64,000 nucleotides of DNA from GCA-2733415 sp964276095 (GTDB taxonomy: Bacteria > Bacteroidota > Bacteroidia > Flavobacteriales > Flavobacteriaceae), in NCBI GenBank assembly GCA_964276095.1, contig CAXYDR010000001.1, forward strand, positions 434,001 to 498,000. Direction: 5' to 3'. Below, piece after piece: positions 44,871 through 52,400 of this stretch. The stretch's first letter is position 1. Every line of letters begins with the position of its first letter. Position numbers and translations under genes: made by a program. Under the pieces are notes generated by a model. It had not been told where the DNA came from and ran no database searches. It saw only the letters and a list, made by a program, of their open reading frames with translations.

Positions 44871-44880
44871 AAGGGTTTAT
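44871..44880 (+). repeat. attR core of the integrated element
   Basis: AAGGGTTTAT, identical to the attL core. The outside flank continues TGATACAAGGTGTTGTTACC, which resembles the right end of an attC-like element, so the insertion may have split such an element. Confidence 0.55.
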
Positions 44881-44933
44881 TGATACAAGGTGTTGTTACC
44901 ATTAGTTTTTATTTAATAGTGAGATAATTTATA

Positions 44934-44988
44934 AAGTTAACTTATTTAGATTAAGTTTGTTATGAATTAACAAAAGTTAATTTAACTT
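44934..44988. promoter_or_regulatory. Promoter region with two AAGTTAA-type palindromes
   Basis: Palindromes AAGTTAACTT (44934-44943) and AAGTTAATTTAACTT (44974-44988) bracket a -7 box TAAGTTTG (44952-44959). This arrangement suggests a repressor or activator site for the T9SS gene at 45038. Confidence 0.4.
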
Positions 44989-45037
44989 CATTTTTTTGAC
45001 ATTTTGAGTTGACTTTAATTATTTTAATAAAGGTATC

Positions 45038-45511
45038 ATGATAAAAACTATACTATTAACTGTGTTTCTTTGCGCTTCACATTCTATTTATTCACAAGAA
45101 ACTATACCATCTTCAGGAGGCGATGCCATAGGCTCTGGCGGATCATCTAGTTATACTGTAGGTCAATTGGTTTATACAACCAATACAGATGCTACAGGTA
45201 CAGTTTCTCAGGGTGTTCAACAAAGTATTGAATTATTTGTGTTGAGTAATCCGGAACTTACAACTGTAAGTTTAAAAGCAGTTACATATCCTAACCCTAC
45301 AACAGATTATGTGGTGTTAACATTAACTGATTCTAGCCTTACGAATTTAAGCTTTGCTTTATTCGATATTCAAGGAAGGGTAGTTTCAAAAGGACTCGTG
45401 TCTCAAGAAAGCACCTATATAAGTATGCGAAATTTCGCGTCAGGAACGTATATTCTAAAAGTAAATCAAAATAATAAAGAGTTAAAAACCTTTAAAATTA
45501 TTAAAAAATAA
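45038..45511 (+). CDS. T9SS type A sorting domain protein
   Basis: The protein has 157 aa. Sec signal peptide (1-19, ends IYSQ), a short central domain (SGGDAIGSGGSSSYTVGQLV), and a C-terminal type A sorting domain (about 85-157: TYPNPTTDYVVLTL, FDIQGRVVSKG, SGTYILKVN, KTFKIIKK). Exported by the type IX system to the cell surface or medium. The mature domain is too small for an enzyme. It is followed 12 bases later by the DUF1566 protein, so the two are likely co-expressed. Confidence 0.88.
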   Translation: MIKTILLTVFLCASHSIYSQETIPSSGGDAIGSGGSSSYTVGQLVYTTNTDATGTVSQGVQQSIELFVLSNPELTTVSLKAVTYPNPTTDYVVLTLTDSSLTNLSFALFDIQGRVVSKGLVSQESTYISMRNFASGTYILKVNQNNKELKTFKIIKK

Positions 45512-45523
45512 ACCATAAAGAAA

Positions 45524-47032
45524 ATGAAAAAACTATACACAATACTAGCAGTTTTATTAATGACTGCAACCACTTTTGCGCAAACACCAGAAAAGATGAG
45601 TTATCAAGCTGTTGTTAGAGACGGTAGTGATGCTTTAGTATCTAGCCAAGTAGTAGGGATGCAAATAAGTATACTACAAACTACAGCTTCAGGAACAGCG
45701 GTTTATGTAGAAACCCACACACCAACAACAAATTTAAATGGCTTAGTAACTTTAGAAATAGGAACCGGTGCTGTGGTAAGTGGTGATTTTGCTACCATAG
45801 ATTGGCCTGCAGATAGCTATTTTATAAAAACAGAGACTGACCCAACAGGAGGTAGTAGTTACACCATTACAGGCACCAGCCAGTTATTAAGTGTGCCTTA
45901 TGCATTACATGCAAAAACCGCAGACAATACTTTTAGTGGTGATTATAATGACTTAACGAACACGTTATGGAATGCAACTGGTTCAAATATTTTTAACAAT
46001 AACGCAGGTAATGTTGGAATTGGAACATCTACGCCAAGTGAGAAATTGAGGGTTGAGGGATTAGTGAGTTCTTCCCAAGGATATCATATTTTAAATGGTA
46101 CTTTCGGTTTGAATATTCAATCATCTAGACTTGCAATGTATACTGGTAATAATTACTTTGCTGTTGGACTTAGTGATTTTTTATGGAGATATAATTCATC
46201 TAACAAAATGCATTTAAGTGGTACAACGGGAAATCTAGGAATTGGAATAGTTGGTGCTACTCATCGCTTAGAAGTTGTTGGAACAACACTTTTAAATGGT
46301 CAAGTGACTATAACAGATGGAAGTGAAGCAGCTGGGAAAGCATTAACTTCAGATGCATCAGGTAATGCAACGTGGGCAGATGTAGCAACAGAATTACCTA
46401 CAAATGCTTATACTGGAGATATGAGTTATTGGAATGGGAGCGCTTGGGTAGTAATTGTAGCAACATCAAATGAAGGAGCAACCTTACAAATGATAGGTGG
46501 TGTTCCAACATGGACAGGTGGGACACCACCACCACCAGCAACGGTAGGAGATCTTAGAAATGGGGGTGTTGTATTTTGGGTAGACCCAGCAGATAATACG
46601 CATGGATTGGTTTGTGCTTTATCAGATAGTAGTAGTTTGGAAGAGTGGGGCTGTTTTGGTACGGATTTACCAAATGTACCAAATGTTGCTTATAACGGAG
46701 CTAATCCAGTTGGTTTGGGGGCAGAAATAGGAGATGGAATAAGTAATACGAACAATATATTAAATGACTGCTCTACAGCCCCAGCAGCCTTAGCTGCGCG
46801 TTCGTTAGGTAATGAGTGGTTTTTGCCAAGTATACATGAATTAAATGAAATGTATGTAAACAGAGCAATTTTAGAGTCTGTTCCTGGATTTGTTGTTTTT
46901 CAGAACCACTACTGGAGCTCTACGGAAATTACTAACGATTATGCCTGGAGATTAAGGTTTCAAACTGGTAGTCTATACTCTACCACTAAGAATGCTACAT
47001 TCAATTATGTGCGTGCAGTTCGAGCTTTTTAG
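45524..47032 (+). CDS. Secreted protein with C-terminal DUF1566 (lectin-like) domain
   Basis: The protein has 502 aa with a signal peptide (1-19, ends TFAQ). The N-terminal region (EKMSYQAVVRDGSDALVSSQ, VPYALHAKTAD) is the common start of flavobacterial tail-fibre-like surface proteins. A repetitive middle (NNAGNVGIGTSTPSEKLRVE) is followed by a DUF1566/C-type-lectin-like domain from ~345: LRNGGVVFWVDPADNTHGLV, WFLPSIHELNEMY, HYWSSTE and YVRAVRAF. The last strands are the place where diversity-generating retroelements mutate related proteins; no reverse transcriptase or template repeat was seen here. Confidence 0.82.
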   Translation: MKKLYTILAVLLMTATTFAQTPEKMSYQAVVRDGSDALVSSQVVGMQISILQTTASGTAVYVETHTPTTNLNGLVTLEIGTGAVVSGDFATIDWPADSYFIKTETDPTGGSSYTITGTSQLLSVPYALHAKTADNTFSGDYNDLTNTLWNATGSNIFNNNAGNVGIGTSTPSEKLRVEGLVSSSQGYHILNGTFGLNIQSSRLAMYTGNNYFAVGLSDFLWRYNSSNKMHLSGTTGNLGIGIVGATHRLEVVGTTLLNGQVTITDGSEAAGKALTSDASGNATWADVATELPTNAYTGDMSYWNGSAWVVIVATSNEGATLQMIGGVPTWTGGTPPPPATVGDLRNGGVVFWVDPADNTHGLVCALSDSSSLEEWGCFGTDLPNVPNVAYNGANPVGLGAEIGDGISNTNNILNDCSTAPAALAARSLGNEWFLPSIHELNEMYVNRAILESVPGFVVFQNHYWSSTEITNDYAWRLRFQTGSLYSTTKNATFNYVRAVRAF

Positions 47033-47085
47033 TTATTTAACAATTTAAAAATAAAAGTCGCGCTTACAACCGGGTTTAAAAATAT

Positions 47086-47127
47086 AAAACCAATATTACT
47101 GTGGAAAAGTAGTATTGGTTTTTTTTG
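47086..47127 (+). terminator. Rho-independent terminator after DUF1566 gene
   Basis: Stem AAAACCAATATTACT / AGTAGTATTGGTTTT with one mismatch and a 3' T run. Confidence 0.85.
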
Positions 47128-47136
47128 TAATTAATG

Positions 47137-47306
47137 CCAACGTTTAGCTATGAATTTTCGTGTCAGCACAAGCCATGAGCTTTTTGTTTTGATTTTAATT
47201 TTGTCGTTTTAAAAAAGCCAAATTAAAAGATTTGACGATGATTGTAAATATACACAAGCTTTCAATTTTACACACCAAAACACGTATTATTTATAGGTGT
47301 TGTTGT
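47137..47306 (-). repeat. attC-like palindromic element S6, internally deleted
   Basis: Left end CCAACGTTTAGCTATGAA joins straight to TTTTCGTGTC, missing the ~29 bp that in S5 and S8 hold TAGTGCGGGGCAGAAAATCC. The right end CACGTATTATTTATAGGTGT plus TGTTGT is intact. So it is a deletion derivative of the same family. Confidence 0.7.
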
Positions 47307-47500
47307 GGTTAGTTTTTTAATATATGTGTCACTTTTAATTTGGTAATAAATGGACAAGTTATATTCTTTATTGAAATTATTAATTTAGATATGTTCTAAG
47401 AATACAATAGAGGTTTAAGTCTTTAATAACCTATTATATATAATTTTTCGAATCTCTGTTAGGGGTGTACTTATAATTAAGTTTACTCCATTACATTTTT

Positions 47501-47674
47501 TTAATTATTTTTTTCCAGCTGTTCAATTTGTTTAAGCATTTTATCCGCCTCAGCTGTTTTGGCATCACTTAATTTTCTGTTGGAGGTAGACAATTTATGG
47601 GCTTCTTTTAATAATACTTTGTATTTGTCGCTAAGCTTCTCGATTTCTGATTTCTTTTTAAATAATCCAAACAT
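47501..47674 (-). CDS. Lacal_2735 family small protein
   Basis: The protein has 57 residues: MFGLFKKKSEIEKLSDKY, then LLKEAHKLSTSNRKLSD, then AKTAEADKMLKQIEQLEKN. A short basic N-terminal hydrophobic end and a single coiled coil. The sequence matches the small conserved flavobacterial Lacal_2735 family; function unknown. Too short for an ordinary gene finder, and in the same minus orientation as its cassette-like neighbours. Confidence 0.8.
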   Translation of the reverse strand: MFGLFKKKSEIEKLSDKYKVLLKEAHKLSTSNRKLSDAKTAEADKMLKQIEQLEKNN

Positions 47675-47742
47675 AATTTGTTGTTTTTAGTAAAATAATC
47701 GAGTCAGTATAACAGTTCACGATTAGTTTTTGTTAATTAACT

Positions 47743-47867
47743 ACAACGTTTATATAAAGTGTCGTGCTTTTAGCACGGCTGATTGTCCGCAGGACAATCA
47801 CATAGTAAATACATACTTACTTTGGGATTTATGACCTTATAAAAGCATGCATTTTATATGTTGTTGT
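47743..47867 (-). repeat. attC-like palindromic element S7
   Basis: 125 bp. Left end ACAACGTTTATATAAAGTGT with CGTGC; right end GCATGCATTTTATATGTTGT plus TGT. The interior has two extra hairpins (CGTGCTTTTAGCACG and GATTGTCCGCAGGACAATC). It lies right after the stop of the methyltransferase gene. Confidence 0.65.
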
Positions 47868-47873
47868 TATGTG

Positions 47874-48443
47874 TTATTTTTTTCGAGCAAACAATAATAA
47901 GGAATCGTTATCATCAAATTCTTTATAGTCTTCAATTGATATTATTTCAAAATAATTCTGATATGCTTCTGTAAGTGTTGTCACATTATGATAATTCACA
48001 AAAAGGCCTTTGAAAACTTCAGAACCTTCTCCTTTCCAAAAAGAATGGCAAATTATTCCATTCAAATTTAGGATCTCATTTTGTCTTTTAATAGAATTTA
48101 TCAATTCATCGTCTTTTAAATGGTGCATCACTTTGTTTGAATAAACCCCATCGAATTTAAATTCAGTTTTTAAAGAAGTTGCATCCAACTCAATGAACTT
48201 TCCTTTAGGATTTTTACTAACCAAATGATTCATAAATTCATTTGAATTATCAGAGCCAGTAACATCATAAAACTCGTTTAAAATTTTCCAATCAGTTCCA
48301 GGTCCAGAACCAATTTCAAGAATTTTTGAATGAGAAGGTAAAATTTGTTTAAGTTTTTCAATCAATAGCTTTCCGTTAACATCTTTTGCCATTTTGATGT
48401 ATTCTTCAACAGATTCTTTTGTTTTATAATATTCTCCTTCCAT
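47874..48443 (-). CDS. Class I SAM-dependent methyltransferase
   Basis: The protein has 189 aa. Methyltransf_11/25-type domain: motif I ILEIGSGPGTDW, acidic SDNSNEF, FDGVYSNKVMHHL as motif IV. Substrate unknown. A single minus-strand gene placed between attC-like elements S7 and S8, fitting the cassette pattern. Confidence 0.85.
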   Translation of the reverse strand: MEGEYYKTKESVEEYIKMAKDVNGKLLIEKLKQILPSHSKILEIGSGPGTDWKILNEFYDVTGSDNSNEFMNHLVSKNPKGKFIELDATSLKTEFKFDGVYSNKVMHHLKDDELINSIKRQNEILNLNGIICHSFWKGEGSEVFKGLFVNYHNVTTLTEAYQNYFEIISIEDYKEFDDNDSLLLFARKK

Positions 48444-48888
48444 GTGTGTAGTTCTAATGTTTTGTAACGTTTAGCTATGAATAGTGCGGGGCAGAAAATC
48501 CGCGGATTTTCGTGTCGTCAGGAGCCATAAGTTTTTTGTTCTGAGTTTTTTACCTCCACCATTTAATACAAGCCGATTTTTAAATCAGAAACACCTGTAA
48601 GTAAAGTATATTGGAATTGAGTAAATTAATACATTTTCGATTATGTAAATATACAGAAGACTTCAAAATTAAAGACCAAAACACCTTTTTTTTTATTACC
48701 AATATATGATTCGTACATTAGATATAAAAACCTATTATAGAATTTAGTATAACATTAAAAATGTATTACGAGCATAATTTATTAATGTCATTAAAAGAAT
48801 GAGTATTTAGAAAATATAAAATTAAAAACTTTTATCAAGTTTGCTTTTTGTTCCAGTAAATAATATAATTGGATTTGTATTTATAAAC
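48444..48888. other. Gene-free stretch: attC-like S8 and AT-rich DNA
   Basis: After element S8 (48464-48685), about 200 bp of AT-rich sequence with no gene, hairpin or repeat that I can support. Confidence 0.5.
48464..48685 (-). repeat. attC-like palindromic element S8, right end lost
   Basis: The left end GTAACGTTTAGCTATGAATA and the palindrome GAAAATCCGCGGATTTTC match S5. The right part stops at CCAAAACACC where other copies continue GTATTATTTATAGG, so this copy is truncated. Confidence 0.6.
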
Positions 48889-50205
48889 TTATTGCAATTG
48901 ATTTATTTTAACTTTTTCTCCTAACCAATCTTGAAGCTTTAAGTATATTCTTTCTTGGTCTTCAGGTGAAAAGTCCTTTATTCGTGTACTGTGAGACCCT
49001 CCTTTTAGCACCATTTTTAATGCATCAACCGATGCTTTTGGAGTTGGAGCACAAGCTCCCCAGGTATCATGTCCACCATAGATATATAATATATTACCCC
49101 CTTTGTTTTCTACATAATCACGTACCCTTTTTATGTAATTAGGATTATAAGTTAAATCAGTGTCTTTAGGAGCAAAGCGATTATTTGAAGTGCTTTTTAC
49201 GATGTTTAATAAATCAGCAACTGGAGTAAAATCAAATCCATAATATCCTAATTCAACCATATGTTGGTAATATGAAGGTAATAATCTGTGAAATGTATTA
49301 TCATCATAAAAGCTAATACCAACAATATTATTCATATAATCGAACAATTCTTTCGGGCTTGCGTTCTCATTTGGAATGGAATTACAATCTCCTCCCCATT
49401 GCCAAAAAGAAAAAGAAAATTCTAAAGCGGCATATTCTAAAGCCTCTTCAATGGAAACTTTTGTAAAAGTCATTTTATTTGCAGTGGCATAGGCTTGTAT
49501 CTCTTTTTGAACGGCAGTTTTATTTTCTAAAAGTAATCGTTGAAAATGGGTTATTTTAGCTCTACATTCTAGTGTCCCTACATTATTTATATGTTGTGTT
49601 GTCCTTGGGTCTTCCTGAGTATTAATTAATGGAGCTACATAAGGAACTGCAACATCTACATCATTTGGATATTTCGATTTGTAAATTAACGTTGTTTCTC
49701 CTCCTTTACTAATTCCTGAACTAATCCATTTCCCAGTATATAATGTTTTTAGTCGTGTTACAATATTATGATAATCTTCTATAGCTTGGTCATTTTTTAA
49801 GTATTCCCAAGGTGTTGGTTCTGGTCTTGATTTTCCGTAAAAGCGGTATTCAACGAGAACTTGGTTTCCCTTTAATATTTTGCTCATTTCTTTAGTTCCT
49901 AAATAAGCTTGATATCCTTCTGTTTCTATAACGGTCGGTAAATCAAAACCGTTGTGTGATAAGTACACATAATGCTTGAATGTTCCTTTTGATAAATCAG
50001 AATGATCTAAAGGTTCGTCTAAAATTAATTGATAAGTAGCTTTAAAGCCTTCAAAGTTTTTTGCCTCAGTAATTTCTGCTTTCGGAAAAAGCACTTGTAT
50101 TTTTTCAACAAAGGTTTTTGGACTTGTTACTGCTGCTGTAGGTGCAGTTTTACATGATGTTGTTATCAAAAGGAGTACAACAAAAGATGCTATTAAATTT
50201 CTCAT
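48889..50205 (-). CDS. S37 family (PS-10) tripeptidyl aminopeptidase, lipoprotein
   Basis: Serine peptidase removing tripeptides from free N-termini. Lipobox TTSC (Cys18) in MRNLIASFVVLLLITTSC. The nucleophile Ser166 is in SSGISKGGETT. The WQWGGDCNSIP and YGGHDTWGACAP segments fit the alpha/beta-hydrolase lid and catalytic Asp/His region of family S37. Collagen is built from Gly-X-Y triplets, so a tripeptidyl peptidase next to the collagen-type operon fits; the bond specificity itself is not readable. It is transcribed divergently from the operon, with a 152-bp gap. Confidence 0.87.
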   Translation of the reverse strand: MRNLIASFVVLLLITTSCKTAPTAAVTSPKTFVEKIQVLFPKAEITEAKNFEGFKATYQLILDEPLDHSDLSKGTFKHYVYLSHNGFDLPTVIETEGYQAYLGTKEMSKILKGNQVLVEYRFYGKSRPEPTPWEYLKNDQAIEDYHNIVTRLKTLYTGKWISSGISKGGETTLIYKSKYPNDVDVAVPYVAPLINTQEDPRTTQHINNVGTLECRAKITHFQRLLLENKTAVQKEIQAYATANKMTFTKVSIEEALEYAALEFSFSFWQWGGDCNSIPNENASPKELFDYMNNIVGISFYDDNTFHRLLPSYYQHMVELGYYGFDFTPVADLLNIVKSTSNNRFAPKDTDLTYNPNYIKRVRDYVENKGGNILYIYGGHDTWGACAPTPKASVDALKMVLKGGSHSTRIKDFSPEDQERIYLKLQDWLGEKVKINQLQ

Positions 50206-50357
50206 TATAATTGGACTTTAATTTTTTTATAAAATTACAATCAAAAGCCCTTACGATGTTGATATTATTTTACCCCAAGCTTGTATTATTGAATCAATAT
50301 AGAGTTAATATCATATAATAGAAATGAAATTGTCTATTTTTAATTATTAATCTGAAT
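50206..50357. promoter_or_regulatory. Divergent promoter region between S37 peptidase and the operon
   Basis: 152 bp, AT-rich. It contains CCCAAGCTTG and the near-palindrome ATTGAATCAAT in the centre. No clear TAnnTTTG box could be placed and no regulator gene lies nearby, so control is unknown. Confidence 0.35.
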
Positions 50358-51329
50358 ATGTCATTCATGGAAATCCCATATATCAATTCTGAAACAATAG
50401 AGAAAAGCACAGATTTTAAAGAGCTAATTAAAACTATTCATACTGCTTTTAAAGAAAATACAATGCAGATTCCTATGCGTCACCATCATGATTTTCCCAA
50501 TCCGGATATAGGAGAGGATTCTACTTTATTATTGATGCCTGCATGGAATCCTAGTAAAGAAGCTGGAGTTAAAATAGTTACGGTAAGCCCGAAAAACGGA
50601 CAGTTTGATCTACCTTCTATTCAAGGAACCTATATTTATTTAGATGCTACAAATGGAGGTGTAAAAGCAATCTTAGATGCAAAAAAATTAACAGCGAAAA
50701 GAACTGCGGCAGCATCTGCATTAGCATCATCTTTTTTATCTAGTGAAAATTCATCATCATTATTAATGATAGGGACCGGAGCTTTGTCTGTTAATTTAAT
50801 TAAGGCACATGCAAGTGTTAGGCCTATAAAGGAAGTTTTTGTTTGGGGACGTTCTTTTGAAAAGGCAGTAGCTATTTGTAAAGAATTAAAGGACGAAAAT
50901 TATACTGTACAACCTATACATAACATTGAAGATAAAATCACTCAAGTAGATATTATTTGTTCAGCAACTTTATCTAAAATACCATTAGTATTGGGGAAGT
51001 TATTAAGAGAGGGACAACATTTAGATTTAGTTGGAGCATATAAAAAAGATATGCGTGAAGCCGATGATGAGGCAATTACAAAAGCTACAGTTTATTTAGA
51101 TACTTTTCAAGGTGGACTAAAGGAAAGTGGTGACATTGTAATACCGCTCCATAATGGAACTCTTAAAGAAGCCGATATTAAAGCCGATTTATTTGAATTA
51201 TGTGCAAATTTAAAACAAGGAAGGCAAAATGATAATGAAATAACTCTATTTAAATCGGTTGGTCATGCATTGGAAGATTTGGCAGCGGCTACTTATTACT
51301 ACAATAAATATATTATTTCAGATAAATAA
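50358..51329 (+). CDS. Ornithine cyclodeaminase/mu-crystallin family, probable Pyr2C (ketimine) reductase
   Basis: NAD(P)H-dependent imine reductase family. Dinucleotide fold: MIGTGALSVNLIKAHASV, then VFVWGRSFEKA. The family substrate-binding segment with Lys/Arg in ARHHHDFPN-like form is MRHHHDFPNP near residue 40. Members reduce delta1-pyrroline-2-carboxylate to proline. Coupling to a trans-3-hydroxyproline dehydratase (3-base gap) makes that the likely reaction: 3-hydroxyproline to Pyr2C to proline. True ornithine cyclodeaminase is less likely. It is the first gene of a six-gene operon. The start could also be the Met at 50367. Confidence 0.85.
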   Translation: MSFMEIPYINSETIEKSTDFKELIKTIHTAFKENTMQIPMRHHHDFPNPDIGEDSTLLLMPAWNPSKEAGVKIVTVSPKNGQFDLPSIQGTYIYLDATNGGVKAILDAKKLTAKRTAAASALASSFLSSENSSSLLMIGTGALSVNLIKAHASVRPIKEVFVWGRSFEKAVAICKELKDENYTVQPIHNIEDKITQVDIICSATLSKIPLVLGKLLREGQHLDLVGAYKKDMREADDEAITKATVYLDTFQGGLKESGDIVIPLHNGTLKEADIKADLFELCANLKQGRQNDNEITLFKSVGHALEDLAAATYYYNKYIISDK

Positions 51330-51332
51330 GAT

Positions 51333-52397
51333 ATGAATACTACTTTTCAGAATATACGCTCAAAAACATCATTTCAAACAAACACTAATTGGTTGAAAAT
51401 AAAAACTATTGATATGCATACTGGTGGGGAACCACTTCGTGTGATTGTTGATGGTTTTCCGGAGTTAAAAGGAAACTCAGTTTTAGAATATAGACGTTAT
51501 TGTAAAGAAAATTATGATGAATTGCGTACAGTTTTAATGTTTGAGCCTCGTGGTCATGCTGATATGTACGGTTGTATTTTACTCCCTCCAAATGATGATA
51601 AAGGTGATTTTGGAATTATCTTTCTACATAATGAAGGGTATTCTACCATGTGTGGTCACGCCATTATTGCTATTTCTACATTGGCTATAGAAATGGATTG
51701 GGTAACTGTTCAAGAAGGTGATAATATCATTAAAATTGATGCTCCATGTGGAAGAATTACTTCTTTTGCTCATGTTAAAGATGGAAAAGTAACTGGGGTT
51801 CGTTTTCATTGTGTTCCGAGTTTTGTAGTTGGTTTGGATAGAACTGTTCAGGTAGATGGGATTGGAGAAGTTACTTATGACTTGGCCTATGGTGGTGCTT
51901 TTTATGCTTATGTTGATATGTATAAAAACAATTTTAATTTCGATTTAAGCACCGATTCTTACAGAACTTTGATAACTAAAGGAATGGAGATTAAACATGC
52001 GGTAATGGCTGCCGATAAGGAAATACTACATCCTTTTGAAGCCGATTTAAGTTTTCTTTATGGAACAATATTTATTGGAGATTCGGATAAGGAAACTATA
52101 GATAGTAGAAATGTCTGCATTTTCGCTGAAGGGGAGGTAGATCGTTGCCCAACAGGATCTGGTGTTTCTGGAAGAATGGCAATTCACAAAGCACGGAATG
52201 AGATTGATTATGGAGAAACCATGACTATAGAAAGTATTACCGATTCAGTATTTCAAGGCTCAGTAATTTCTGAAGAAAATTATGGTCCATTCAAAGCTGT
52301 TATTCCTCAAGTAGAAGGAACAGCATATATAACAGGAATGCACACTTTTGTAATTGACCCTAAGGATCCAATGAAAGACGGATTTATTTTAAGATAA
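51333..52397 (+). CDS. trans-3-hydroxy-L-proline dehydratase (proline racemase family)
   Basis: Proline-racemase fold. Racemases use two cysteines; dehydratases keep the first and replace the second by Thr. Here the first is Cys107 in TMCGHAII, and the second site is DRCPTGSG with Thr274 where racemases have Cys. The human L3HYPDH enzyme has the same pair (Cys104/Thr273). The N-terminal MHTGGEPLRV is conserved. So the enzyme should dehydrate trans-3-hydroxy-L-proline to an imine. Length 354 aa is normal. Next to the Pyr2C reductase gene. Confidence 0.88.
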   Translation: MNTTFQNIRSKTSFQTNTNWLKIKTIDMHTGGEPLRVIVDGFPELKGNSVLEYRRYCKENYDELRTVLMFEPRGHADMYGCILLPPNDDKGDFGIIFLHNEGYSTMCGHAIIAISTLAIEMDWVTVQEGDNIIKIDAPCGRITSFAHVKDGKVTGVRFHCVPSFVVGLDRTVQVDGIGEVTYDLAYGGAFYAYVDMYKNNFNFDLSTDSYRTLITKGMEIKHAVMAADKEILHPFEADLSFLYGTIFIGDSDKETIDSRNVCIFAEGEVDRCPTGSGVSGRMAIHKARNEIDYGETMTIESITDSVFQGSVISEENYGPFKAVIPQVEGTAYITGMHTFVIDPKDPMKDGFILR

Positions 52398-52400
52398 TAT

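Larger units (their letters stand above)
28140..44880 (+). mobile_element. Integrated element (~16.7 kb) with tyrosine integrase, Rep and defence cargo
   Basis: Bounded by a 10-bp direct repeat AAGGGTTTAT (28140-28149 and 44871-44880). Just inside each end lies a pair of GTTGTACC sites (28202-28221; 44808-44826), which is the core-outside, arm-sites-inside layout of tyrosine-recombinase elements. The integrase gene is next to the left end. Cargo: unknown 681-aa protein, excisionase-like HTH, Rep, type I R-M, a candidate defence pair, an AbiEii pair, DUF6943 and DUF6266. No relaxase, coupling protein or conjugation genes, and no phage structural genes were seen, so it is a mobilisable or satellite-type element rather than an ICE or complete phage. 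Confidence 0.72.
44706..45037. other. Stretch with terminator, attR and promoter of the T9SS gene
   Basis: Holds the DUF6266 terminator (44731-44762), arm-type sites (44808-44826), the attR core (44871-44880), and the -7 box with two palindromes before the T9SS gene. No gene. Confidence 0.6.

Noticed and set aside
28064..47306. Near-identical CGTATTATTTATAGGTGT sequences at 28067 and 47283 as ends of a ~19-kb element
   Set aside because: The same sequence belongs to a dispersed element family with further copies (S1, S2), so two copies are no proof of an insertion. The AAGGGTTTAT and GTTGTACC pairs give a better-defined element.
50358..51329. True ornithine cyclodeaminase
   Set aside because: Family annotation alone is unreliable, and the neighbour is a trans-3-hydroxyproline dehydratase whose product needs a Pyr2C reductase.
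51333..52397. Proline racemase or 4-hydroxyproline epimerase
   Set aside because: The second catalytic cysteine is Thr274, which marks the dehydratase branch.
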